Notes under the pieces: model-generated | What the model saw: the letters and a program-made list of their open reading frames with translations, nothing else | Databases searched by the model: none | What the model was told of the DNA's origin: nothing | Assembly (NCBI RefSeq): GCF_000281895.1 | Contig: NZ_CM001558.1 | Coordinates: forward strand, 4,344,556-4,408,555 | Length of the DNA: 64,000 nucleotides | DNA from: Pseudomonas fluorescens Q2-87 | Lineage (GTDB): Bacteria > Pseudomonadota > Gammaproteobacteria > Pseudomonadales > Pseudomonadaceae | Direction: 5' to 3' | Made by a program: the position numbers and the translations under genes | In this document: one piece after another, positions 19,041 through 26,845 of the stretch | Position numbering within the stretch: position 1 is the stretch's first letter | Layout: each line of letters starts with the position of its first letter

Positions 19041-19237
19041 GGGATCGAGGGCCTTATACGGTTCAAGTCGGCGGTGCAGCAGCCGTTAAAGAGATGCAGC
19101 ATAGATGCATTGACGGCCTGTTCCACAGAGCTGCGTCAAACAATTGCATGGTTTTCGCCACTGCCTGAAAGACGGGCGGCATTATACATGTCATGCCCTA
19201 CTCTATTGAGGGCTATTTTCCCAGGGTAAGACTGCAG

Positions 19238-20812
19238 ATGACAGGCGACATGAACATCCTGCCGCTGCCTCAGGCCACGGCAACGACGCGTATGCCGGCG
19301 GTCAGTGGCGAGCTGCTCAAGCTGCTGACGCCGGCCGAAGGCCTGATCGGCTCCGGCCAGACCGCCCAGGCCGAAGTGCTGTCGCTCAAGCAGGCCGACC
19401 AGACTTTCCAGCTGCTGCTCAAGGTCACCCTGGAGAGCGGCCGCCAGACCACGGTGCAAGCCACCAGCACCCAACCGCTGCCGCAGGGCACCAGCCTGGC
19501 CGTGACCCAACCGTCCGCCAGCAACCTGGCGATCGCGGTGCAGCAGGCCGTCGCTTCCAGTGTCGCCACCCTGACCCGCATCGACACAGCGCAATTGCCG
19601 GTCGGCACCTTGTTGCAAGGCAAGGTGCTCACCAGCCAGCCATTGCCTCAATTACCCGGGCAACCGGCGGTGTATCGGTCATTGGTGAGCCTGCTCAATA
19701 CCGCCCAGGCCGGCGCGACCCTGGACATCGACAGCCCCCAGCCATTGCGCATCGGCACGCTGTTGAGCGCCCAGGTGCAGGATGCCCAGACGCTCAAGTT
19801 CGTGCCCTTGAGCAACCGCCAGGAACAATTGGCAGTGAGCCAGCAACTGGTCAACCAAGTGAGCCGCCAGGGCTCGCTGGACAGCCTGATCACCGTATTG
19901 CAGAACCTGCCTACCACCGACGACACCGGCACCGAACTGCGCGCTGCGGTCACACGACTGCTGGCCGGCCTGCCGGATATCCAGCAATTGAGCACGCCCA
20001 AGGGACTGGCCCAAGCCATGATCGCCAGCGGCGCGTTTCTGGAAAGCAAATTACTGGCTGGACAGCCGCCAAGCCTGGCACCGGACATGAAAGGCGACCT
20101 GCTGAAATTGATCGCGCAGTTGACCCCGGCCCCGCCTGCTTCCACCAACCTCACTGCAATCATCGCCGCCAATACAATGGCCCAGGTGTTGCCCAGTTTC
20201 GTGCGCAGCGCCTTGGGAATGCTCGGCCAGGTCAGCGCCAAGCCGCAACCCACCAGCTTCCCCCTGCCCTCGCGTCAATTGAAGGAGCAGGACGAGGAAG
20301 GCGATTTGCAGCATCTGCTGCGCCTGGCCGCCGCCGCCGTATCGCGCTTGCAAAGTCATCAACTGTCGAGCCTGGAGCAGACCGGCCTGACTGACGACGG
20401 TCGGCTGATGAGCACTTGGCAATTGGAAATCCCGATGCGCAACCTGCAGGACATCGTGCCTTTGCAGGTCAAGTTCCAGCGCGAGGAAACGCCGCCCAGA
20501 GAGCAGCAGCCAAACGAGCGCCGGGAAGAACGCGAAACGAAACAGCAACTCTGGCGCGTCGAGCTGGCGTTCGACATGGAACCGCTTGGGCCGTTGCAGG
20601 TTCAGGTCCAGCTACTGAGCGGCAGCCTGTCGAGCCAGTTATGGGCACAACGGCCATATACCGCGAGCCTGATCGAAAGCAACCTGACCGCACTGCGCGA
20701 GCGCCTCGTGACGTGCGGCCTGAACGTTGGCGACCTGGATTGCCACCTCGGCACTCCGCCGCAAGGCCCCAAGACTCGCCTGGAACAACGCTGGGTGGAT
20801 GAAACCGCATGA
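19238..20812 (+). CDS. FliK-like flagellar hook-length control family protein (second copy)
   Basis: A 524-residue protein. The N-terminal and central parts are Gln/Leu/Ala/Thr rich. The C-terminal part (LWRVELAFDMEPLGPLQVQV, QLWAQRPYTASLIESNLTAL) has the FliK C-terminal secretion-switch pattern. The canonical fliK is at 41443, so this is a paralogue. Its stop overlaps the next start (ATGA), and that next gene encodes a stand-alone FlhB C-terminal domain, so the two look like a coupled FliK/FlhB-type module. The start is uncertain: ATGs at 19193, 19238 and 19250 are in frame. The one chosen matches Pseudomonas relatives best from memory. Confidence 0.82.
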   Translation: MTGDMNILPLPQATATTRMPAVSGELLKLLTPAEGLIGSGQTAQAEVLSLKQADQTFQLLLKVTLESGRQTTVQATSTQPLPQGTSLAVTQPSASNLAIAVQQAVASSVATLTRIDTAQLPVGTLLQGKVLTSQPLPQLPGQPAVYRSLVSLLNTAQAGATLDIDSPQPLRIGTLLSAQVQDAQTLKFVPLSNRQEQLAVSQQLVNQVSRQGSLDSLITVLQNLPTTDDTGTELRAAVTRLLAGLPDIQQLSTPKGLAQAMIASGAFLESKLLAGQPPSLAPDMKGDLLKLIAQLTPAPPASTNLTAIIAANTMAQVLPSFVRSALGMLGQVSAKPQPTSFPLPSRQLKEQDEEGDLQHLLRLAAAAVSRLQSHQLSSLEQTGLTDDGRLMSTWQLEIPMRNLQDIVPLQVKFQREETPPREQQPNERREERETKQQLWRVELAFDMEPLGPLQVQVQLLSGSLSSQLWAQRPYTASLIESNLTALRERLVTCGLNVGDLDCHLGTPPQGPKTRLEQRWVDETA

Positions 20813-21138
20813 CGACCCATACCGAACCCCGCCAGGCCATCGCCCTCAAGTACGACGGCCACCATGCCCCGACGCTCACCGCCAAGGGCGACGAAGCCCT
20901 GGCCGAGGAAATCCTGCGGATCGCCCGGGACAGCGAAGTACCGATTTATGAAAATGCCGAGTTGGTGAAATTGCTGGCTCGCATGGAACTGGGCGATAGC
21001 ATCCCGGAAGAGCTGTACCGCACAATCGCCGAGATCATCGCGTTTGCCTGGAACCTGAAGGGCAAATTCCCCCAGGGTCATGACCCAAATGCGCCGAGCG
21101 TTGAGAAAGACGTGACCGAGCGTGGGGATGATTACTGA
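20809..21138 (+). CDS. Stand-alone FlhB C-terminal domain protein (EscU/YscU/HrcU switch family, YlqH-like)
   Basis: A 109-residue protein aligning with the part of FlhB after its NPTH cleavage site: AIALKYDGHHAPTLTAKG here against AVALKYDPEKGNAPVLLAKG in the window's own FlhB, then an IYENAELVKLLARMELGDSI region against the FlhB pattern LLESPALARSIY. It has no membrane part and no NPTH, so it represents only the cleaved FlhB-CC fragment. In Bacillus a similar protein, YlqH, can stand in for that fragment. It is translationally coupled to the second fliK. The role in Pseudomonas is unproven. Confidence 0.85.
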   Translation: MTTHTEPRQAIALKYDGHHAPTLTAKGDEALAEEILRIARDSEVPIYENAELVKLLARMELGDSIPEELYRTIAEIIAFAWNLKGKFPQGHDPNAPSVEKDVTERGDDY

Positions 21139-21157
21139 CTACGGCAACGCCGCTCCT

Positions 21158-21250
21158 GTGGCTAGGGAGCTTGCTCCCGTTCGGTTGCGCAGCAGCCGCA
21201 GAAAGAGGGGCCGCTTGGCGACCCAGCGGGAACGAGCCCCCCCTCTTCAC
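21158..21250. repeat. Diverged REP pair at a convergent gene junction
   Basis: The left arm GTGGCTAGGGAGCTTGCTCC is a clear REP; the right arm (GGGAACGAGCCCCCCCTC) has drifted. It fills nearly the whole gap between the convergent FlhB-like and DUF2802 genes and may help end transcription from both sides. Confidence 0.7.
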
Positions 21251-21254
21251 GCAC

Positions 21255-21650
21255 TTAGCCGCCCTTGTGCAACTTGCTCATCAATTCCGCTTCGGCCTGG
21301 GTCAAGCCACAGGCCTGGGTCAGTTCGTCGACACTGGCGCCCATGCCCACCAGGCGGGCTGCCTGGGCGAAGGACAGGCTGGAGGGGTCGCGCTGTTCCA
21401 GTTGGGCGAGTTTGTCGGGCAACGGCGCGACCACGGCACGCAGCTCATGGAGTGCTTCGCCCATGCGCACGGTGCCGTTCTGGTAATCGTCGACGCGCTT
21501 GGCCAGGTCCTTGATGCGCTGATCGCGCAGCGCATCGCCCTGGGCCTGCTGAGCGGCTATTTGACGCTGGCCGCGTATGTACGCCAAAAACATCGCCAGC
21601 GTGCCTGCCCAGAAAAGGAACAGGACAATGACTGCAACCTCAAGAATCAA
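21255..21650 (-). CDS. DUF2802 domain protein, last gene of the chemotaxis unit
   Basis: A 131-residue protein with one N-terminal membrane segment (EVAVIVLFLFWAGTLAMFLAY), a coiled-coil-like middle and a C-terminal helix-turn-helix-like stretch (SFAQAARLVGMGASVDELTQ, then GLTQAEAELMSKLH). This pattern is DUF2802, commonly encoded after cheW in pseudomonads. It starts 1 base after the cheW stop, so it is cotranscribed. No function is known. Confidence 0.85.
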   Translation of the reverse strand: MILEVAVIVLFLFWAGTLAMFLAYIRGQRQIAAQQAQGDALRDQRIKDLAKRVDDYQNGTVRMGEALHELRAVVAPLPDKLAQLEQRDPSSLSFAQAARLVGMGASVDELTQACGLTQAEAELMSKLHKGG

Positions 21651-21651
21651 A

Positions 21652-22137
21652 TCAGATACTCTCCAGTTCCGACCACTCTTCTTCGCTCATCATTTTTTCA
21701 AGCTCGACCAGGATCAGCAACTCGTTGTTCTTGTTGCAAACGCCCTGGATGAACTTGGCCGATTCCTCGTTACCGACGTTAGGCGCGGTTTCGATTTCCG
21801 ACTGACGCAAGTAAACCACTTCGGCGACGCTGTCGACGAGGATACCGACCACTTGCTTGTCCGCCTCGATGATCACGATACGGGTGTTGTCGTTGACCTC
21901 GGTAGAGCTCAGGCCGAAACGCTGGCGAGTATCGATCACCGTTACCACGTTGCCACGCAGGTTGATGATGCCCAGCACATAGCTTGGTGCACCTGGAACC
22001 GGGGCGATCTCGGTATAGCGCAGCACTTCCTGTACGCGCATCACATTGATGCCGTAGGTTTCGTTATCGAGCTTGAAGGTTACCCATTGCAAAATCGGAT
22101 CTTCGGAACCCTTGAGAGACGACGCCTTATCATTCAT
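21652..22137 (-). CDS. cheW: CheW, chemotaxis coupling protein
   Basis: A 161-residue scaffold protein linking chemoreceptors to CheA. It shows the CheW fold sequence: WVTFKLDNETYGINVMRVQE, APSYVLGIINLRGNVVTVID (the conserved NLRG) and VGILVDSVAEV. It lies 70 bases downstream of parP on the same strand. It is part of the main polar chemotaxis (Che I) set together with cheYZAB upstream. Confidence 0.95.
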   Translation of the reverse strand: MNDKASSLKGSEDPILQWVTFKLDNETYGINVMRVQEVLRYTEIAPVPGAPSYVLGIINLRGNVVTVIDTRQRFGLSSTEVNDNTRIVIIEADKQVVGILVDSVAEVVYLRQSEIETAPNVGNEESAKFIQGVCNKNNELLILVELEKMMSEEEWSELESI

Positions 22138-22207
22138 ACCCTGACCCCTCGAAAAACCGCCTGTGGCGGCGTGTGTTCTGTCCGGCGACTGTGCGCCACC
22201 GGTTGTC

Positions 22208-23080
22208 TTATTTCGGTTTCTGGACCGGCTTGGTGCCGCCCAGGTGTTTTGCCCCGCCGCTGGCGATCAACTCGGCCAACTCGGAAACGTCCAGCAAGGC
22301 GCACATGTGTTCGATCACCGTACCGGCCAACCATGGCCGCTGCCCTCGATGGCTGCGCCACTTGATCTCGTTCGGGTCCAGGCGCAGCGAGCGGCTGACC
22401 TGATGCACCGCTAGCCCCCACTCGTAACCCTGTACCGAAATCACGTATTGCAGGCCCTGGCGAAAATCATCGCGATAACGGTCCGGCATCACCCATCGCG
22501 CGGTATCCAGCACCTTCAGGTTGCCGGCCTGGCTCGGCAGGATTCCGAGGAACCATTCCGGCTGGCCGAACAACGGCGTCAGTTCTTGCCCGGCCAGGGA
22601 ATAAATCGATCCCAGGCATACCAGCGGCACCGCCAGGGTCAACCCGGCCACATCGAACAACAGGCACTCGAACGGCTCGGCGGCCCAGGCCGGACGGTCA
22701 TCGCCCGGCACCGGCGGCGGCGGAGTGCTCGGCGGCAGGTGGATTTCCACCACCGGCGTCACCAGCCCCTGCAGTAACGGTGCAACGGTCGAGACCGGCG
22801 CCAGGATCGGCGCTGGCGCGTCCATTACCGCCACTGGCGGCTTGACGAACGCTGCCTCGACCGCCGCGGTCAACACAGTCACCTGCGCGTCACGGGCCTG
22901 CTCTTCGAGCACGGCGGCTTGAAATTCATCCAACTCACCCGGGGCCTGAACGGTTTCGGGCAATGCCTCGATCACGCTCGGCTCAGGTGGCAATTCTTCG
23001 GTCGCTTCCTGCAACAGCCCGTCCAGATAGGACTGCAGGGCCATTTGCGGACGCGAGGTCGTCTTTATCGGCCGGTTCAT
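22208..23080 (-). CDS. parP: CheW-domain protein, ParP-like chemotaxis array partner
   Basis: A 290-residue protein with a short N-terminal helix (MALQSYLDGLLQEATEE), a long acidic/Pro-rich linker to about residue 140, and a C-terminal CheW-like domain (CLLFDVAGLTLAVPLVCLG, YVISVQGYEWGLAVHQVSRS). In Vibrio the equivalent ParP binds CheA and ParC and keeps arrays at the pole. The parC neighbour, directly upstream, supports the same role. The symbol is by analogy. The start at 23080 was chosen from family length; its ribosome-binding site is weak. Confidence 0.8.
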   Translation of the reverse strand: MNRPIKTTSRPQMALQSYLDGLLQEATEELPPEPSVIEALPETVQAPGELDEFQAAVLEEQARDAQVTVLTAAVEAAFVKPPVAVMDAPAPILAPVSTVAPLLQGLVTPVVEIHLPPSTPPPPVPGDDRPAWAAEPFECLLFDVAGLTLAVPLVCLGSIYSLAGQELTPLFGQPEWFLGILPSQAGNLKVLDTARWVMPDRYRDDFRQGLQYVISVQGYEWGLAVHQVSRSLRLDPNEIKWRSHRGQRPWLAGTVIEHMCALLDVSELAELIASGGAKHLGGTKPVQKPK

Positions 23081-23176
23081 GGGAACAGTGCGCCACTTGA
23101 AAAGGTTATCGGCATGAATGCGCCAGGACTTGAGCGCTCGCAAGCGAACGCGATGCCTGTGGAGAGCCTGGTCACC

Positions 23177-23968
23177 TTAAGCCACCTGCTGGGGAACGAG
23201 TTGTTGGGCCAGCAGGTGCTTGAGCAGCGCGCGGTAGGCCAGCACACCACGGCTCTTGCCATCAAATTGTGAAGGGGTCACGCCGGCACGACTGGCATCG
23301 CGCAGGCGGGTATCGACCGGTATGTAGCCCTGCCAGATGTCGTCCGGGTACATGTCCCGCAATACGCGCAGGGTCCCCAGGGACGCCTGGGTGCGGCGGT
23401 CGAACAGGGTCGGCACGATATTGAAGGCCAGGGTTTGCTTGCGCGAACGGTTGACCATCGCCAGGGTATTGACCATGCGCTCCAGGCCTTTCACCGCCAA
23501 GTGTTCGGTCTGCACCGGAATCACCAATTGCTGGCTGGCTGCCAGGGCGTTGACCATGAGCAGCCCCAGCAGCGGCGGGCTGTCGATAATCGCGTAATCG
23601 AAATCCTGCCACAGTTGTGCCAGAGTCTTGGCGATCACCAGGCCGAGGCCGCTCTGTCCTGGCGACTGACGCTCCAGGGTGGCCAGGGCGGTGCTCGACG
23701 GCAGCAGGGAAATCCGCTCGTCGCTGGTGGACAGCAGCAATTGCCCCGGCAAGCCTTCGGGCACGGTGCCCTTATGCAGGAACAGGTCGTAATTGCTGTG
23801 TTCCAGGGTATCGGGATCGTAGCCAAAGTAACTGGTCATGGAGCCGTGGGGGTCCAGATCGACGATGACCACGCGCTTGCCCGCCTCGGCCAGCAATCCG
23901 GCTAAAGCGATGGAAGATGTGGTTTTGCCCACACCACCTTTTTGATTGGCGACTGCCCAGACTCTCAT
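23177..23968 (-). CDS. parC: ParA-type ATPase (ParC-like), chemotaxis localisation
   Basis: A 263-residue ParA/MinD-type ATPase with deviant Walker A at residues 8-16 (NQKGGVGKT), the DLDPHGSMTSYF switch region and IIDSPPLLGLLMVNAL. The partner genes are chemotactic (motD upstream, parP downstream), not chromosomal parB, so the likely job is polar placement of chemotaxis arrays as shown for Vibrio ParC. I start it at the ATG at 23968, just before the Walker motif; the upstream open frame is rejected. Do not confuse it with topoisomerase IV subunit ParC. Confidence 0.85.
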   Translation of the reverse strand: MRVWAVANQKGGVGKTTSSIALAGLLAEAGKRVVIVDLDPHGSMTSYFGYDPDTLEHSNYDLFLHKGTVPEGLPGQLLLSTSDERISLLPSSTALATLERQSPGQSGLGLVIAKTLAQLWQDFDYAIIDSPPLLGLLMVNALAASQQLVIPVQTEHLAVKGLERMVNTLAMVNRSRKQTLAFNIVPTLFDRRTQASLGTLRVLRDMYPDDIWQGYIPVDTRLRDASRAGVTPSQFDGKSRGVLAYRALLKHLLAQQLVPQQVA

Positions 23969-24017
23969 TCGGATCGTTCCTCCCGGCCGAAACAGGCTCG
24001 ACCGAGAAATAGCTCGG

Positions 24018-24902
24018 TTATAAAGCGGGTGACGGAGAATTGACGGCACTCTGTCTTCCCGGCGACTTGACCGGGGCCGGTGCAGTTTGTGTGCCAGCAC
24101 GCTTCAATGCCGCATCGGGTTTTGCATTGGCCGTACCGGTACCCGTCAGGCTGCGGCGGACGTCGAGGTTGCGCGACACCACCAGCACCACTCGCCGGTT
24201 GCGCGCGCGCCCCTCGACAGTAGCGTTGTTGGCCACCGGCTGGAACTCGCCATAGCCTACCGAGGCCAGGCGACCGGGGTTCACGCCCTGCATGGCGAGC
24301 ATGCGGACGATGCTCGCCGAACGGGCCGAAGACAGCTCCCAGTTGGTCGGATACTGCGCGGTACGGATCGGCTGGTCGTCGGTAAAGCCTTCGACATGGA
24401 TCGGGTTGTCGAATGGCTTCAGGATCGCCGCCACTTTGTCGACGATGTTGAAGGCCAGGTCGCTGGGCATGGCATCACCACTGCCGAACAACAGGCTGGA
24501 ATTGAGTTCGATCTCGACCCACAGTTCGTTGCCGCGTACCGTCATCTGGTTGGAGCTGATCAGGTCACCGAACGCGGCGCTGATGTCATCGGCAATGCTT
24601 TTCAACGGATCGCTGCCGCCGGCGATACCGGTATCGACCTGATCGGTGTCCTTGACCAGCGGCTTGGCCGGGGTCGTGCTCTTGGGCCGCTCATCGCCGA
24701 TGGGAATGGGCTTGAGGGCACGATCGGAGTCGGTGAAGACGCCGATCAGCGCCTCGGAAATAACCTTGTACTTGCCTTCGTTGACCGACGAGATCGAATA
24801 CATGACCACGAAAAAGGCAAACAGCAGTGTGATGAAGTCGGCGTAGGAAACCAGCCAACGTTCATGATTGACGTGTTCTTCAGTGTGCCTGCGACGTGCC
24901 AT
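24018..24902 (-). CDS. motD: MotD, flagellar stator peptidoglycan-anchoring subunit
   Basis: A 294-residue MotB-family protein. It has a short basic N-terminus and one membrane helix with the proton-binding Asp (VSYADFITLLFAFFVVMYS). An OmpA/MotB peptidoglycan-binding domain follows (VEGFTDDQPI, NWELSSARSASIVRML, LASVGYGEFQPVANN, RARNRRVVLVV). The C-terminal Ala/Pro-rich tail is extra. It pairs with motC 15 bases upstream as the second Pseudomonas stator, MotCD, used for swarming and motion in viscous media. Confidence 0.93.
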   Translation of the reverse strand: MARRRHTEEHVNHERWLVSYADFITLLFAFFVVMYSISSVNEGKYKVISEALIGVFTDSDRALKPIPIGDERPKSTTPAKPLVKDTDQVDTGIAGGSDPLKSIADDISAAFGDLISSNQMTVRGNELWVEIELNSSLLFGSGDAMPSDLAFNIVDKVAAILKPFDNPIHVEGFTDDQPIRTAQYPTNWELSSARSASIVRMLAMQGVNPGRLASVGYGEFQPVANNATVEGRARNRRVVLVVSRNLDVRRSLTGTGTANAKPDAALKRAGTQTAPAPVKSPGRQSAVNSPSPAL

Positions 24903-24917
24903 GTGTCATCTCCCCCA

Positions 24918-25658
24918 TCAGTCCATGAAGCCCTGGAGCTTCAACTCAATGGAACGCGGGTTCTCGCCTTCGGCGATCGACAGGATCCCCTCCAGCAGCA
25001 TTTCGCGATAGCGCGACTGGCGCAACGCGATGGACTTGAGCTTGGCGGCAATCGGCAGCAGCACCAGGTTGGCACTCGCCACACCATAGATCGTGGCCAC
25101 GAACGCAACCGCGATGCCGCTGCCCAGTTGCGACGGATCGGCCAGGTTGCCCATGACATGGATCAAGCCCATCACCGCACCGATGATGCCGATGGTCGGC
25201 GCGTAGCCGCCCATGCTTTCGAATACCTTGGCCGCTTCGATGTCACGGCTCTCCTGGGTGTAGAAATCCACCTCCAGGATGCTGCGGATGGCTTCCGGCT
25301 CGGCGCCGTCCACCAGCAATTGCAGGCCTTTGCGCGAGTAATTGTCGGGTTCGGCATCGGCCACCCCTTCCAGGCCCAGCAAGCCTTCCTTGCGAGCGGT
25401 CAGGCTCCAGTTCACGACCCGATCGATACCGCCGGCCAGGTCGACCCGCGGCGGGAACAGGATCCAGATCAGCACCTGCATGGCGCGCTTGAACGCGCTC
25501 ATCGGCGACTGCAGCAATGCAGCGCCGACGGTGCCACCGAGCACGATCAAGGCGGCCGGGCCGTTAGCCAACGCCCCCAGGTGACCGCCTTCCAGGTAGT
25601 TGCCGCCAATGATGGCGACGAACGCCATGATGATGCCAATCAGGCTGAGCACATCCAT
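24918..25658 (-). CDS. motC: MotC, flagellar stator proton-channel subunit
   Basis: A 246-residue MotA-family protein with four membrane segments ([20 protein letters not shown] first) and the conserved loop Pro/Gly region before helix 3 (YAPTIGIIGAVMGLIHVMGN). The ATG shares its A with the cheB stop (TAATG), so translation is coupled. It forms the MotCD stator with the downstream gene. Confidence 0.93.
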   Translation of the reverse strand: MDVLSLIGIIMAFVAIIGGNYLEGGHLGALANGPAALIVLGGTVGAALLQSPMSAFKRAMQVLIWILFPPRVDLAGGIDRVVNWSLTARKEGLLGLEGVADAEPDNYSRKGLQLLVDGAEPEAIRSILEVDFYTQESRDIEAAKVFESMGGYAPTIGIIGAVMGLIHVMGNLADPSQLGSGIAVAFVATIYGVASANLVLLPIAAKLKSIALRQSRYREMLLEGILSIAEGENPRSIELKLQGFMD

Positions 25659-26797
25659 TACAGGCACGCCTCGACCAGGTGCCTGCCGATATCGTCCAAC
25701 CCGTACACCGCGTCGGCAAGATCCGCTTTCACGATCGCCATCGGCATGCCGTAGATCACGCAGCTGGCTTCATCCTGGGCCCAGATCGCGCTGCCGCCCT
25801 GCTTGAGCAGGCGCGCGCCTTCGCGACCGTCGGCGCCCATGCCGGTGAGCACCACCGCCAGAACCTTGTCGCCGTAGGACTTGGCGGCGGAACCGAAAGT
25901 GATGTCCACACAAGGCTTGTAGTTCAGGCGCTCGTCACCCGGCAGGATTTTCACCGCGCCGCGGCCGTCGACCATCATCTGCTTGCCACCAGGGGCCAAC
26001 AACGCCAGGCCCGGTCGCAGGATGTCGCCATCCTCGGCTTCCTTGACGCTGATGTTGCACAGCTTGTCCAGCCGCTCCGCGAACGCCTTGGTAAACGCCG
26101 CCGGCATGTGCTGGATCAGCACGATGGGGGCCGGGAAATTGGCCGGCAATTGGGTCAGGACCCGTTGCAGCGCCACCGGGCCACCCGTGGACGTACCGAT
26201 GGCGACCAGCTTGTAGGCCTTGCGCTTGGGTGCCGGTGACGACGTGCTGGCGGGTGCCGGCGCCGGGCGAGCAGGCGCGGGGGCCGGAGCGCTGCGCACC
26301 GGTGCCGGATTGAAGCTGCTCGAGGAAACCGGGGTCGATACAGGGCTTGGCGCTGCAACAGGTGCAGGCGTCGGTGCGCTGTAGGCGGAGACACGCCGGT
26401 TGCTGCGGGAAATGCTATGGACCTTTTCGCACAACAATTGCCGGACCTTGTCCGGATTGCGGGAAATGTCCTCAAAATTCTTCGGCAGGAAATCCACCGC
26501 CCCGGCGTCCAGCGCATCGAGGGTCACCCGGGCGCCTTCATGGGTCAGGGAGGAGAACATCAATACGGGGGTCGGGCAGCGCTGCATGATATGTCGCACT
26601 GCCGTGATGCCATCCATCATCGGCATCTCGTAGTCCATGGTGATCACGTCTGGCTTGAGGGCCAGCGCCTGATCGATCGCCTCTTTGCCGTTGGTCGCCG
26701 TACCGACGACCTGAATCGTTGTGTCAGCCGAAAGAATTTCCGAGACGCGGCGGCGGAAGAACCCCGAATCATCCACCACCAGGACTTTAACTACCAT
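25658..26797 (-). CDS. cheB: CheB, chemotaxis protein-glutamate methylesterase
   Basis: A 379-residue response regulator-methylesterase. The receiver domain has Asp55 ([13 protein letters not shown]). An unusually long Ala/Pro/Ser linker covers about residues 140-190. The CheB catalytic domain has its Ser ([10 protein letters not shown]), His (LIQHMP) and Asp (GMGADG). It demethylates or deamidates receptors in adaptation. The start at 26797 follows CGGAG. No cheR is present in the window. Confidence 0.94.
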   Translation of the reverse strand: MVVKVLVVDDSGFFRRRVSEILSADTTIQVVGTATNGKEAIDQALALKPDVITMDYEMPMMDGITAVRHIMQRCPTPVLMFSSLTHEGARVTLDALDAGAVDFLPKNFEDISRNPDKVRQLLCEKVHSISRSNRRVSAYSAPTPAPVAAPSPVSTPVSSSSFNPAPVRSAPAPAPARPAPAPASTSSPAPKRKAYKLVAIGTSTGGPVALQRVLTQLPANFPAPIVLIQHMPAAFTKAFAERLDKLCNISVKEAEDGDILRPGLALLAPGGKQMMVDGRGAVKILPGDERLNYKPCVDITFGSAAKSYGDKVLAVVLTGMGADGREGARLLKQGGSAIWAQDEASCVIYGMPMAIVKADLADAVYGLDDIGRHLVEACL

Positions 26798-26845
26798 AAA
26801 CACTCCGTTAGACGAGGCGCGGCTCTGGGCCACGCCTGTCTTGAA

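Noticed and set aside
19144..19160. TGGCGAAAACCATGCA on the minus strand before ccmA, with GG-N10-GC spacing
   Set aside because: The -12 box is ATGC, not TTGC, and no enhancer-binding regulator is expected for ccm; likely chance.
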